A stretch of DNA of 64,000 nt, from contig NZ_JACAPG010000003.1 in assembly GCF_013385825.1 (NCBI RefSeq), positions 141,481-205,480 on the forward strand. Reading direction: 5' to 3'. This DNA is from Pseudomonas reactans (GTDB lineage Bacteria; Pseudomonadota; Gammaproteobacteria; Pseudomonadales; Pseudomonadaceae). The position numbers and the translations under genes are program-made. The notes under the pieces are model-generated. The model was not told where the DNA came from and did not search any database. It saw only the letters and a program-made list of their open reading frames with translations. Shown here in pieces: positions 28,846 through 37,932 of the stretch (position 1 is the stretch's first letter; each line of letters opens with the position of its first letter).

Positions 28846-29616
28846 TCAGTCGTAGATGACTTTCTTCTTCCACTCGGCGTCGGCATCAACCACTTTGAGG
28901 CCTTCGGTCAGTTCGTTGACCTCGTCTTCGGCCGGTTTGCTGTTGGTCAACACCGTGGAGTTGGCGCGGGCAAGCTGGGCTTCCAGCTGTTGCAGCTGTG
29001 CGCTGTAGATCACCGGCTCCGGCTGTTTACGCAGGTACTGCACGCCACGCTCGAACGCCAGGCGTGCCTGGCCCGGCTGGCCTTGTTGCAGGGCGTGCTG
29101 GCCGAGGTTGTTGAAGAACTCGATGTGCAGCAACACCAGGATATGGCGGATTTCCCGGATCCAGTGCTTGGCCTCGTTGGCTGGCAGGAAACCGTCCTGG
29201 GCGGCGCGGGTGAGCTGGCCGTGCAGGGCTTCGAGCAGGAAGCGCACATCCTTTGCCTTGGCTTCGGTCTGGATCGGCGCGGGCGGGTTGTTCACCGGGA
29301 TCGATTCGCCCTGGGCCACCAGCGTATTCAGCTCGGCGATGCGGGCTTTCAGTGGTGCGCTGCCTTTGTTGAGGTTCAACAGGCGCTGGTTGACGTTGAG
29401 TTCCAAGCGGGTCATCAACAGTTTGAGCGCCGGGGTCATCAATTGGCCGGGGAAGGTCTCGGTGATTTCACCGCAGCGACGCAGGCGATCATTAAGCTCG
29501 ATCTCGGTGCGCTTCTTTTCCAGCTTGTTGTTTTCCACCACGTGGTTCATGTAGCCAATGGCGATCAGTATTGCGATCCCGGCTATTACCAGCAGGGTGA
29601 TCATGAGTGGTGTCAC
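28846..29616 (-). CDS. Membrane-anchored protein of unknown function
   Basis: 256 residues if translation begins at GTG 29616, which has AAAGAGG eight bases upstream; longer in-frame extensions lack this. An N-terminal membrane segment (LMITLLVIAGIAILIAIGYM) is followed by a helical cytoplasmic or periplasmic domain rich in Leu/Gln/Glu with tetratricopeptide-like spacing near residues 175-225 (QHALQQGQPGQARLAFERGVQYL). No enzymatic motif is visible. It lies between a hydrolase and the tRNA cluster. I do not recognise a named family. Confidence 0.82.
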   Translation of the reverse strand: MTPLMITLLVIAGIAILIAIGYMNHVVENNKLEKKRTEIELNDRLRRCGEITETFPGQLMTPALKLLMTRLELNVNQRLLNLNKGSAPLKARIAELNTLVAQGESIPVNNPPAPIQTEAKAKDVRFLLEALHGQLTRAAQDGFLPANEAKHWIREIRHILVLLHIEFFNNLGQHALQQGQPGQARLAFERGVQYLRKQPEPVIYSAQLQQLEAQLARANSTVLTNSKPAEDEVNELTEGLKVVDADAEWKKKVIYD

Positions 29617-29976
29617 CGGTGTGACCTCTTTATAGGGTTTACAGTGGAGTGTAGTGACTGGGCCATCCGGCGGATAGAACTGATCGACCAATTGCCCGGG
29701 TAGTTTGCTTCTATATAGATAGGCGTTCCCTGCATGGATGCACATTGCCATCATTTGCTGGAGCGAACTATAGCGTCTTGTCGGGCGCCAGAATATAGGC
29801 GTCAAAGCCCGGACACGCACAATTCGCCCTCAGGCCCTGAAAGCAGGTCGAAGTCATTGATTTTAATAAATTTATCCTTGGGGGTTGACGACCTTTCAAT
29901 CCATCCATAGAATGCGCGCCACTTAACGCGTAAAGCACACAGCGAAACGCGGTTAAGTAGTGAATGTTGTACGTGT
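29617..29976. other. Intergenic region upstream of the tRNA cluster
   Basis: 360 bases without a supported gene. The left part precedes the minus-strand membrane protein. The right part contains the tRNA promoter at 29885-29913 and a GC-rich discriminator. An in-frame upstream extension of the membrane protein exists but is rejected because it has no ribosome site. Confidence 0.55.
29885..29913 (+). promoter_or_regulatory. Sigma-70 promoter of the tRNA operon
   Basis: TTGACG and TAGAAT are separated by exactly 17 bases, followed by a GCGCGCC discriminator, typical of growth-rate-regulated stable RNA promoters. The first tRNA begins 64 bases after the -10. Confidence 0.75.
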
Positions 29977-30052
29977 GTCCCCTTCGTCTAGTGGCCTAGG
30001 ACACCGCCCTTTCACGGCGGTAACAGGGGTTCGAGTCCCCTAGGGGACGCCA
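29977..30052 (+). tRNA. tRNA-Glu (anticodon TTC)
   Basis: 76 bases including an encoded CCA. The acceptor stem GTCCCCT/AGGGGAC, the D arm, the anticodon loop CTTTCAC and the T arm GGGGTTCGAGTCCCC all pair. First of four tRNA genes in one probable transcript. Confidence 0.97.
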
Positions 30053-30056
30053 ATAT

Positions 30057-30132
<76 letters not shown>

Positions 30133-30205
30133 AGTTTAAGCAGTGTGGCCTTTGGGCGGCACTGAGTGAAACCAGGGCATGATCTTCGGATCTAACCTCT
30201 GGACA

Positions 30206-30230
30206 CTGAAACACACACCATGTGTTTCAG
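30206..30230 (+). other. Hairpin between the two tRNA pairs
   Basis: CTGAAACACA and TGTGTTTCAG form a perfect 10 bp stem with a 5 nt loop, six bases before the second tRNA-Glu. No T-run follows, so it is more likely a processing structure than a terminator. Confidence 0.6.
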
Positions 30231-30236
30231 TTGTGT

Positions 30237-30312
30237 GTCCCCTTCGTCTAGTGGCCTAGGACACCGCCCTTTCACGGCGGTAACAGGGGTTCGAGTCCCC
30301 TAGGGGACGCCA
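30237..30312 (+). tRNA. tRNA-Glu (anticodon TTC), second copy
   Basis: Identical over its 76 bases to the copy at 29977-30052, including the encoded CCA. Confidence 0.97.
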
Positions 30313-30315
30313 TTT

Positions 30316-30391
<76 letters not shown>

Positions 30392-30400
30392 TATTCAATG

Positions 30401-30432
30401 AAAACGCCGATCAGCAATGATCGGCGTTTTTG
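30401..30432 (+). terminator. Terminator of the tRNA operon
   Basis: A 13 bp stem (AAAACGCCGATCA / TGATCGGCGTTTT) with loop GCAA and a T-run. It may also serve the convergent LuxR gene. Confidence 0.9.
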
Positions 30433-30465
30433 TTTGTGCGTGATTTGTGAGAGGACGCTGGCGGT

Positions 30466-31257
30466 TCAATGCGCTGGCGACGTTTCCTGCCCAGGCATGA
30501 AAAACCGTGCAAACAACTCGGATTGAGACTTGATGCTCAGTTTGTTGTAGAGGTTGCGACGGTGAACTTTGATGGTCTCGGTCGACAGGTTCAGCTTGCC
30601 GGCGATCTCTTTGTTGGAAAAACCGCTCAACAGCAACCGCAGCACATCTTTTTCGCGCGCGGTGATTTGTGCGCCAAGTTGCATGATCGCCTCAGACCAC
30701 GGCGGCGGTTCGGCCTGGCTTTTTTCCGCGTCACTCTCAAAGCACATGCGTTGATGCATCAATGCCATCACCCACGGTTTGATCATGTCCAGCGTAGTGA
30801 TCTGCTGCGGGCTGTATCGCACGTTGCTGCCGAATGAAATGCACAGGGTTCTGTCGGCGTCGAGCTGCACGTTGTATTGCACCTCGTCCACGCTGACGTA
30901 CTGGGCAAAGTACTGGTGGTAATACTCGGTGGTCAGGAAATGCTCCGGCGCGATGTCGGACAGATGGAAAAAACCACTCTGCGGGTTTTCCCGGTTGGCG
31001 ATGTAAAACGGGTCCAGCAGGTACAGCCCTTTTACATAGCGCTGGGTCAGGGCGTCCACTTCGTCTGCATCGGCGACTTCGGTCAGGCTGATAACCCGCA
31101 CCTGTTGGTCGCTGAAGATCAGCACAACCCAATTGTCGATCTGGACATATTCCTTTAACACGCGAACCAGCGAGCTCCAGAACGCCGGGCGGTTCAGCTG
31201 CATGATCAGCGTTCCGGCGGACCGATGCCAGGCCAGGTTGTGAAGGTCGAGCGACAT
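30466..31257 (-). CDS. LuxR-family transcriptional regulator
   Basis: 263 residues. The C-terminal helix-turn-helix (about 195-255) reads ITAREKDVLRLLLSGFSNKEIAGKLNLSTETIKVHRRNLYNKL, a textbook GerE/LuxR domain. The N-terminal ~180 residues are not the classical acyl-homoserine lactone domain (no WxxYxxxG pattern is obvious) nor a receiver, so the ligand is unknown. AAAGGGG precedes the start. It is divergent from a polyamine-type binding protein gene (138-base gap), its likely target. Confidence 0.92.
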   Translation of the reverse strand: MSLDLHNLAWHRSAGTLIMQLNRPAFWSSLVRVLKEYVQIDNWVVLIFSDQQVRVISLTEVADADEVDALTQRYVKGLYLLDPFYIANRENPQSGFFHLSDIAPEHFLTTEYYHQYFAQYVSVDEVQYNVQLDADRTLCISFGSNVRYSPQQITTLDMIKPWVMALMHQRMCFESDAEKSQAEPPPWSEAIMQLGAQITAREKDVLRLLLSGFSNKEIAGKLNLSTETIKVHRRNLYNKLSIKSQSELFARFFMPGQETSPAH

Positions 31258-31395
31258 TTACTACCCCTTTAGGGTTAGGCATTCATGGGGCTGGGCTAAG
31301 TACTTCTGGGTATTTACTAATCGGACCTGCCGCGTATATTCACCCTCCAGTGGATGCAGGCCATGATGGCCTGTCGTTTTGACAAGGATAGCGAG

Positions 31396-32499
31396 ATGAG
31401 TCAACCCCAATTGCGCGCCATTTTTATGGCTGCGCTGGTGTCTGTGTGTGCCAGTGCGCCGGTCTCGGCGGCCGAACCCCGGGTCAATCTGTATAACTGG
31501 TTCGGGCTGATCGCGCCGGAAACCCCCAAGGAATTTGAGCAGAAAACCGGTACCCGGATGCACCTGGATGCCTTCGACAGTGCCGAGATCATGCAAAGCA
31601 AGGTCATGGCCGGGCGCACCGGGTATGACGTCGTCGTCGCCACCTCGAATGTCTTGCCCAGCCTGATCCAGGCCGGCGTTCTCGCGCCGCTGGACCGTTC
31701 CCAACTGAGTAATTTCTCGCACATCGATCCAGAGATGCTGGCGCTGCTGTCCGCCAACGACCCAGGTAACCGCTACGCCGTACCCTACCTGTGGGGCACC
31801 ACCGGCATTGGTTATGACGTGGATAAGGTCAAGGCCGCCCTGGGTGACAATGCCCCGGTGGACAGCTGGGACCTGATCTTCAAGGAAGAGAACATCAGCA
31901 AGCTCAAGTCGTGTGGCGTGGCGATGCTCGACTCGCCGAGTGAAATCATTTCGATTGCCTTGCATTACCTCGGCCTGCCCAGCAACAGCCAGAACCCCGA
32001 GGATTACCAGAAAGCCCAGGCGCTGCTGTTGAAGATCCGTCCTTACGTCCTTTACTTCGACTCTTCCAGGACTGACGCTGACTTTGCCGACGGCAATATT
32101 TGCGTGGTGGTGGGTTGGGCGAGCGGGGCGCTGACGGCGCAGGCCATCAATGAGAAAAACAACACCGGTCGCAAGATTGCCTACAGCCTGCCGCGTGAGG
32201 GCGGGTTGGTGTGGTCGGAAAACTTTGTGCTGCTCAAGGATGCGCCGCATGCCAAGCAGGGCCTGGCGTTTATCAACTACATGCTCGACCCGCAAGTGAT
32301 TGCCAAGAGTTCCAATCACACGCTGTACCCCAACGCCAACAAGGACGCCACCGTGTTGGTCGAGCAGAAGTTGCGCGACAACCCTTGGATTTACCCGTCC
32401 AAAGAGACGATCGCCACCTTGGTTCCCCTTGAACCGTTGCCCTTGAAATTGGAGCGAATCCGCACGCGTGTGTGGACCAAGGTGAAGAGCGGCACCTGA
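31396..32499 (+). CDS. ABC substrate-binding protein, polyamine type (PotF/SpuD-like)
   Basis: 367 residues from ATG at 31396. A signal peptide ends in PVSAAEPRV; mature sequence begins VNLYNWFGLIAPETPKEFEQKTG, the signature start of spermidine/putrescine binding proteins. YDVVVATSNVLPSLIQAGVLAPLDRS, YAVPYLWGTTGIGYDVDKV and VVGWASGALTAQ are conserved blocks. There are no adjacent permease or ATPase genes, so it must share components encoded elsewhere or act in sensing. Divergent from the LuxR regulator. Confidence 0.93.
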   Translation: MSQPQLRAIFMAALVSVCASAPVSAAEPRVNLYNWFGLIAPETPKEFEQKTGTRMHLDAFDSAEIMQSKVMAGRTGYDVVVATSNVLPSLIQAGVLAPLDRSQLSNFSHIDPEMLALLSANDPGNRYAVPYLWGTTGIGYDVDKVKAALGDNAPVDSWDLIFKEENISKLKSCGVAMLDSPSEIISIALHYLGLPSNSQNPEDYQKAQALLLKIRPYVLYFDSSRTDADFADGNICVVVGWASGALTAQAINEKNNTGRKIAYSLPREGGLVWSENFVLLKDAPHAKQGLAFINYMLDPQVIAKSSNHTLYPNANKDATVLVEQKLRDNPWIYPSKETIATLVPLEPLPLKLERIRTRVWTKVKSGT

Positions 32500-32558
32500 T
32501 CGGGTGAATGAATAGGCGGTCCGGGCTGCAGCAGACGTGTCAGTGAAGGAGATCAATC

Positions 32559-32810
32559 ATGGGCCAAGCCGAATATCAACGCGACGTGAAGTCGGACGAT
32601 GACAAGGCGTACAAGGACATCGAGGAACAGATCGGCCACTGTACGCCCGAGCAAGCCTGGGCCATGTATTACGTCTCCACGGGCATGGTGCGTGAGTACA
32701 TTACGCGGGCGGTGATGGAGCATATCGGCCGGGGCAACCGGGCGCTGCTGCTGGAGTTCCCGGAGCTTGCCCGGACCGAGGAGCGATCACGCTTCCTGCT
32801 GCCGCTCTAA
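32559..32810 (+). CDS. Small hypothetical protein
   Basis: 83 residues starting MGQAEYQRDV, with a good AAGGAG seven bases upstream. The composition is charged and helical (SDDDKAYKDIEEQIGHCTPEQAWAMYYVSTGMVREYI), without signal peptide or membrane segment. It lies 59 bases after the binding-protein gene on the same strand and ends at a terminator, so it is probably the second gene of that operon. No family recognised. Confidence 0.75.
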   Translation: MGQAEYQRDVKSDDDKAYKDIEEQIGHCTPEQAWAMYYVSTGMVREYITRAVMEHIGRGNRALLLEFPELARTEERSRFLLPL

Positions 32811-32813
32811 CCG

Positions 32814-32842
32814 AATGCCGATCAGCGATGATCGGCATTTTT
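32814..32842. terminator. Bidirectional terminator
   Basis: AATGCCGATCA / TGATCGGCATT stem with GCGA loop and a following T-run. Its stem contains the stop codon of the minus-strand MocR gene, so the two convergent units share it. Confidence 0.85.
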
Positions 32843-34327
32843 GTGTGCGCGCGGGCTTGCTGCTTTGGCCAGGCGTAATGTGGCCTCGCGGATCTCTTGC
32901 TGGTTCAGCGAGGCGAAACCCAGGCGCAACGCGTTCTCCGCCTGGTCCATCGGCGAGAACTGCCGGCCGCTGCGCACGACCAGGCCGTGATCAAGGGCTG
33001 CGTTCACCGTCTGGTCGACGTCGATTGTATCGTCGAAGCGTACCCACAGCGCCAGGCCGCCTTCGGGCTCGCGCACCTGGATCCGATCACCGAACGCCGC
33101 CTGCAGGCAGTCTTGCAAGGTCTCACGGCGAGCGCGGTATTCCTTTGATACCCGGCGCAGGTGCTTCTTGAGTTCGCCATCGTTGATCAGGTCGGCAAGC
33201 ATCTTCTGCGCGACCGCGTCGGCATCGCCCAGCATCAGTGCAGCGTTGCGATGCAGGGCTTCGATCACCTGCGTAGGAGCCACCACATAACTGCAGCGAA
33301 ACGTCGAGCCGAGGACCTTGGACAACGAACCGACATAGATCACATGTCGCTGCGCGCGATCGCTGGCCAGGGGCAGGTAGGGGCGTCCGCTGAAGTGAAA
33401 TTCGTGGTCGTAATCCTCTTCGATGATGCAGAAGTCATGCAGCGCCGCCAATGCCAGCAACTGTTGCCGCCGCGCCGCGTGCAGGCTCACGGTGGTGGGG
33501 AACTGGTGGTGCGGCGTGAGGTAGATCATGCGCACCTTGTGTTCGCGACAGAGGTGATCGATCTGGTCCGTGCGACAGCCTTCTTCGTCGATGTCCACCG
33601 TGACCAGTTGCGCACCCAACCTGCGGAAAATTTCCCATGCTGGCGGGTAGCTCAGGCGCTCTACCAGCACCACGTCGCCAGGTTTGAGCAACAGGCTGGC
33701 GGTCAGGTACAGCGACATCTGCGTGCCTTGGGTCAGGCAGATGTTTTCGGCGCTGACCGTCAACCCACGGTTGTTGCGCAGCATCTCGGCCAGGGCGCAG
33801 CGCAGATGATAGCCGGTGCCCTCGCTGCCGTAGCGCAGCGTGTTGGACGCAAAGCTGTTACGCAGGGCATTGCGGTAGTAGCGATGCAACACGGCTTGGG
33901 GCAGCAGGCGGTGGTCGCTGGTGCCGTTGTCGAAAAACAGCGCGTCATGCCGATGATTCAGCGCCGTCACCTGGGCGTTCTGGGCGAAATAGGGCGCGGC
34001 TGTCTGCGCCAGGATGGGCGGCGCGAAGGGCGCCTGCGTGCTGCTCGGCAATTGCTTGGCCGTCAACTGCGCGTTGACGAAGGTTCCGCGTCGCGGCTCG
34101 CTGACCAGCCAGCCCTTGGTCATGGCCTCTTCGTAGGCCAGGATCACGGTCTTGCGGTTGACGTCGAGCAACTGCGCCATTTCCCGCGTGCCCGGCAACA
34201 GTGTGCCTGGCAGCAATCGCCCTTCAACGATCGCGGTCACCAGGCCTTCGGCAATCTTGCGGTAAGACGCCTGGCCTGCACTGTCGTCCAGCTTGAGCAG
34301 CGGGCGCCATTTTCGCATCTGGACCAT
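32822..34327 (-). CDS. MocR-type regulator with aminotransferase domain
   Basis: 501 residues. An N-terminal GntR helix-turn-helix (GTLLPGTREMAQLLDVNRKTVILAYEEAMTKGWLV, about 40-80) is fused to a fold-I aminotransferase domain with the PLP lysine in VGSLSKVLGSTFR and FCIIEEDYDHEFHF. This is the GabR/PdxR/TauR class. It is divergent from the reductase-peptidase fusion gene with only 77 bases between the starts, which makes that gene its probable target. An amine or amino acid ligand is the family expectation. Confidence 0.93.
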   Translation of the reverse strand: MVQMRKWRPLLKLDDSAGQASYRKIAEGLVTAIVEGRLLPGTLLPGTREMAQLLDVNRKTVILAYEEAMTKGWLVSEPRRGTFVNAQLTAKQLPSSTQAPFAPPILAQTAAPYFAQNAQVTALNHRHDALFFDNGTSDHRLLPQAVLHRYYRNALRNSFASNTLRYGSEGTGYHLRCALAEMLRNNRGLTVSAENICLTQGTQMSLYLTASLLLKPGDVVLVERLSYPPAWEIFRRLGAQLVTVDIDEEGCRTDQIDHLCREHKVRMIYLTPHHQFPTTVSLHAARRQQLLALAALHDFCIIEEDYDHEFHFSGRPYLPLASDRAQRHVIYVGSLSKVLGSTFRCSYVVAPTQVIEALHRNAALMLGDADAVAQKMLADLINDGELKKHLRRVSKEYRARRETLQDCLQAAFGDRIQVREPEGGLALWVRFDDTIDVDQTVNAALDHGLVVRSGRQFSPMDQAENALRLGFASLNQQEIREATLRLAKAASPRAHKNADHR

Positions 34328-34404
34328 CTGAAGTATCCAAAACTGGAGGTTTTAATGGGCCTAGTCTAGCGCAACAATCCAGCCTCACTCACCCCGAGGT
34401 TGTT

Positions 34405-36066
34405 ATGAATACACGTCATGTCATCGAACTGTCCCCCTCGGGGAAAACCTTTGAGGCCGGTGACGAATTGTTGCTGGATGCGATGCTCGCCAACGGCCTG
34501 TCCGTGCCGTTTTCTTGCCGACGCGGAGCCTGTGGCTCCTGCAAGGTGGTGGTCGCAGAAGGGGTGTACCGGGCCAAGCAGCTGGCGCCGGATGCCCCCG
34601 TCCCCTGCTATCCGTTGGCAGCCAATGAAATGCTGCTGTGCCAAAGTCACGCCTGCGGCGACATGTGCCTGGAAATCCCGGGCTGGTCGCTGGACACACC
34701 CGCGCTGGTGGTCGAGGCGCAGGTCGTGAGCAAACGCGCACTGAGCCCCGACATCATTGAACTGGTGCTGATGCCGGACAGGCCGCTGGCAGTGCGGGTG
34801 GGCCAGTACCTCAAGTTCCGCCTGGTCGACGGCGACTCGCGGTGTTTCTCTATCGCTAACCTGCCGGCCGAAGACGACGGGCGGCTGGTTTTTCAGATTC
34901 GCCAGGTGAGGGGCGGGCTGTTTTCCGAGACCCTGCTGGGCGGCCTGGAGGCCGGCGATCTGGTGCAACTGGAAGGGCCTTTTGGTGCCTGTACCTGGCA
35001 GGACAACGACGAGGCGTCTGTCGTCCTGTTCGCTACGGGCACCGGCTACGCGGGCATCAAGCCCATCCTGCTGACCGCCCTGACGCGTGATGTCGACGTG
35101 ACCTTGTACTGGGGCGGCGGGCAACCGGCAGATTTCTACGACCGCGCGTTCCTGGACCAGTCGGTCATCGATCACCCGCGTTTTCACTGGCACCCGGTGT
35201 TGGCGTCCCAAGGGCGGGTGCAGGAGGTTGCCTTGAGCCATGGGCATGACTGGGAAGCTGCCCAGGTGTATGCGTGCGGTAATGGCGCAATGATCAGCCA
35301 GGTGCGCACGGAGTGTCTGGACGCCGGCTTGCCCGGCCATCGATTCGTCGCGGAGGCCTTTGTGCCCAGTGGCCGGTCGAGTGCCGGCACGACGCCCAAG
35401 GCCCTGCACCCGATCTGGGAGAAAGTCGGCCCACGTTATTCACTGGACGGCATGCTGGCCGCGCGCGATCAGTCCATCCGTGCCCTGGCGGCGATTGCCA
35501 GTCGACTGCAGGTCGGCATGACCACCGGCGAAGCCCTCGACATGGCCGCCGACCAACTGCAAGCCATGGGCGCCTCCCACACCTGGCACCCGACCTATAT
35601 CCGTTTTGGCGATGACACGGTGCGCCCACCCCGCGAAGGCATTGACCGCCAGCGCAGGCTGCGCGCCACCGACATTGTCGTGGTCGATCTGGGCCCGGTG
35701 TGGGACGGTTACGAAGGCGACTACGGCGATACCTTTGTGTTCGGTGACGCGCCGCTGCACCTGGCGTGCAGGACCGCACTGCACGAGGTGTTCGACGAAA
35801 CCCGCGACGCCTGGCTGAGGGGGCTTACCGGTCGTGAACTCTATGATTTCGCCGAGCAGAGCGCCGTAGCAAAAGGCTGGAGGCTGGCACGCAACCTCGC
35901 AGGGCACCGCCTTGCGGATTTCCCCCACGCGTTGTTCGAGAGCAAGGTGCTGGCTGATCTGGAAATCCCACCGAGTGAAATGGCCTGGGTCCTGGAAATC
36001 CAGCTGTGCCATCCCACGGAACCGGTCGGTGGTTTTTTCGAAGATATGCTGATGCTGCAAGCCTGA
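34405..36066 (+). CDS. Ferredoxin-NAD(P)H reductase fused to M24 metallopeptidase
   Basis: 553 residues. Residues 1-90 are a plant-type [2Fe-2S] ferredoxin domain with C38, C43, C46 and C79. Residues 100-330 are an FAD/NAD reductase module (RCFS at 146-149 for FAD, FATGTGYAGIKP for NAD, YACGNGAM near the end). Residues about 340-553 form an M24 (pita-bread) peptidase domain keeping the five metal ligands by pattern: D428, D439, H501, E531 and E546. The reductase half alone resembles electron-transfer components of ring or amine oxygenases; the M24 half resembles Xaa-Pro aminopeptidase or creatinase-like amidinohydrolases. Both halves look active, and no frameshift separates them. A MocR regulator is divergent and a polyamine-type binding protein is nearby, so an amine or peptide-derived substrate is a reasonable guess. 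No oxygenase gene is adjacent. Confidence 0.88.
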   Translation: MNTRHVIELSPSGKTFEAGDELLLDAMLANGLSVPFSCRRGACGSCKVVVAEGVYRAKQLAPDAPVPCYPLAANEMLLCQSHACGDMCLEIPGWSLDTPALVVEAQVVSKRALSPDIIELVLMPDRPLAVRVGQYLKFRLVDGDSRCFSIANLPAEDDGRLVFQIRQVRGGLFSETLLGGLEAGDLVQLEGPFGACTWQDNDEASVVLFATGTGYAGIKPILLTALTRDVDVTLYWGGGQPADFYDRAFLDQSVIDHPRFHWHPVLASQGRVQEVALSHGHDWEAAQVYACGNGAMISQVRTECLDAGLPGHRFVAEAFVPSGRSSAGTTPKALHPIWEKVGPRYSLDGMLAARDQSIRALAAIASRLQVGMTTGEALDMAADQLQAMGASHTWHPTYIRFGDDTVRPPREGIDRQRRLRATDIVVVDLGPVWDGYEGDYGDTFVFGDAPLHLACRTALHEVFDETRDAWLRGLTGRELYDFAEQSAVAKGWRLARNLAGHRLADFPHALFESKVLADLEIPPSEMAWVLEIQLCHPTEPVGGFFEDMLMLQA

Positions 36067-36068
36067 AG

Positions 36069-36089
36069 AGCCCGCCGTTGCGGCGGGCT
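36069..36089. terminator. Hairpin between convergent genes
   Basis: AGCCCGCCG / CGGCGGGCT with a TTG loop. It has a strong GC stem but only a weak T-run, so termination is likely but less certain than at the other sites. Confidence 0.65.
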
Positions 36090-36097
36090 GCTGTTTA

Positions 36098-37837
36098 TCA
36101 GAGCTTCGGCAGTTGGCCGATGCGGCCCATCATTTCGGTGACGATTTGCAGGTCAAGCAGGAACTGGTCGACGGTCTTGAACTCGTTGTCGGTGTGCCCG
36201 GTGTACTTCACTTCCGGACGCGCCAGGCCGAATTGCACGCCGTTCGGCAACTCGTGCACGGAAGTTGCGCCGGCCGAGGTGCCAAACTTGTGCTCCATAC
36301 CCAGATTTTCACTGGCCACGGCCAGTAGGGCTTTCACCCATTCACCTTCCGGGTTGCGGTACATCGGCTCGGCCACCGAGTAGGTAAAGCCCACCTTGAC
36401 CTTGGTTTTCTTGTCCCAGGCGCTCAACTTGTCGGCGATCTCGGCTTTGAGTTTTTCCGGTGACTTGCCCTTTGGCACGCGCAGGTTCACGGCCAGCTTG
36501 AAGGCCTTGTCATCCAGGCCGACAAAGGTCAGCGAGGTGGTCAGCGGCCCCATGAACTCATCAGAGAAGCCCACGCCCAACTTGCCGCCCAGGTAATCCA
36601 GGCCCCAGTTGTCAGACGCATAACGTGCAGCATCCGTGATGTGGTTGTGTTTGAGGGCGATCTTGCCATCGACGCTGTGGATCAATTCCAGCATACGCGC
36701 CACCGGGTTGACCCCGGATTCCGGCTCGGACGAGTGTGCGGACACGCCGGTGACAGTCAGCTTGACGTCTTTGCCGTCGACCTTGGCGGCCACTTCAAAA
36801 TCACCGCCGTTGCGCTTGGCGTATTCAGTACCAGCCTTTTGCAGGCTGGCAGCCAACTCGGCAGGGTTGTCGCTGACAAAAGTCGCCACCGACGCCGACG
36901 GAATCTGGTTGGTCGCCATGCCGCCGGTCATCGAGGTGATTTCCGCGCCTTTGCCTTCACCCTTGCGACGCGGGAAGGTAGCCATCACCGTGCCGTAGCC
37001 TTTCTCGGCAATCACCACCGGGTAACCGCCATCCAGCGCCAGGTTGTACTGCGGTGTCGGGTTCTTTTCGAAGTAGTAGGGAATCGCGTCGCCAGAGGTT
37101 TCTTCGGTGGTGTCCACCAGCAGCTTGAAGTTGCGTGCCAGCGGCAGCTTTTCTTCCTTGATCACCTTCATGGCATACATCGCCACGACGATGCCGTTCT
37201 TGTCATCCTCGGTGCCACGGCCGTACATGCGGTCACCGATCAGCGTGACCTTGAACGGGTCGAGCTTGGTGCCGTCTTTCAACACCCAGTTTTCCGGTGT
37301 CACGGGCACCACGTCGGCGTGGGCGTGGATACCCACCACTTCATCACCGCTGCCTTCCAGGGAAATTTCGTACACACGGTTGTCGACATTGCGGAAGGTC
37401 AGGTTAAAGGCCTTGGCCAGCGCCTCGATCTTGCCGGCGATCTTGATGAATTCCGGGTTCTTGTACTGCGGCAGGCCGTCCACGTTAAAGGTCGGGATTT
37501 CCACCAGCTCACGCAGGGTTTCGGTGGCGGCCTTGCCGTACTTCACGCGGGTGTAGATACCGAGCAGGCGATTGATCTCGTTCTGCTGATCCGCGCTCAA
37601 GGCTTTGTTATCAAGAAACGCACTGATCGCCGGGCCTACATCGCTGGTCTTACCCAGGTCGCCCTTGGCCAGGGCGCCGAGGAAACCACGGAAATCGGTG
37701 ACGGACGTTTCGTTGAAATGCTTCAGAATCGCCGTGCTTTGGTCCGGGGTGATGTTGGCGAAAGCGGGGCTGGTGATGGCCGAAAGGCTCGCCGCGAACA
37801 GGGTGGCAGCCGCCAATTGCTTGAGTGGAAAGTGCAT
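36098..37837 (-). CDS. Secreted M20 dipeptidase (PepV/Sapep-like)
   Basis: 579 residues from ATG at 37837; an AAAGGA lies 12 bases upstream. Signal peptide LAAATLFAASLSAITSPAFA, mature start NITPDQ. Zinc-site motifs of M20 enzymes are visible: GIHAHADVVPVTPENW (His, Asp), GRGTEDDKNG (bridging Asp), DTTEETSGDA (Glu-Glu) and the C-terminal His in KYTGHTDNEF. It hydrolyses dipeptides, unusually in the periplasm. It lies downstream of the phospholipase gene on the same strand with a 95-base gap; an independent promoter is likely. In-frame upstream ATGs at 37849 and 37915 are less likely starts. Confidence 0.93.
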   Translation of the reverse strand: MHFPLKQLAAATLFAASLSAITSPAFANITPDQSTAILKHFNETSVTDFRGFLGALAKGDLGKTSDVGPAISAFLDNKALSADQQNEINRLLGIYTRVKYGKAATETLRELVEIPTFNVDGLPQYKNPEFIKIAGKIEALAKAFNLTFRNVDNRVYEISLEGSGDEVVGIHAHADVVPVTPENWVLKDGTKLDPFKVTLIGDRMYGRGTEDDKNGIVVAMYAMKVIKEEKLPLARNFKLLVDTTEETSGDAIPYYFEKNPTPQYNLALDGGYPVVIAEKGYGTVMATFPRRKGEGKGAEITSMTGGMATNQIPSASVATFVSDNPAELAASLQKAGTEYAKRNGGDFEVAAKVDGKDVKLTVTGVSAHSSEPESGVNPVARMLELIHSVDGKIALKHNHITDAARYASDNWGLDYLGGKLGVGFSDEFMGPLTTSLTFVGLDDKAFKLAVNLRVPKGKSPEKLKAEIADKLSAWDKKTKVKVGFTYSVAEPMYRNPEGEWVKALLAVASENLGMEHKFGTSAGATSVHELPNGVQFGLARPEVKYTGHTDNEFKTVDQFLLDLQIVTEMMGRIGQLPKL

Positions 37838-37932
37838 GGAGGGACGCATTCCTTTGCAGGTAGTGAGTAGGACGTTTCTGATCAAACTGTCAGAAACATT
37901 TCCACACACTACCACTACTCAGGTGCCTCTGG

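Noticed and set aside
31261..31278. CTACCCC..GGGTTAG palindrome as an operator
   Set aside because: On the minus strand it contains the AAAGGGG ribosome site of the LuxR gene, which explains it without an operator.
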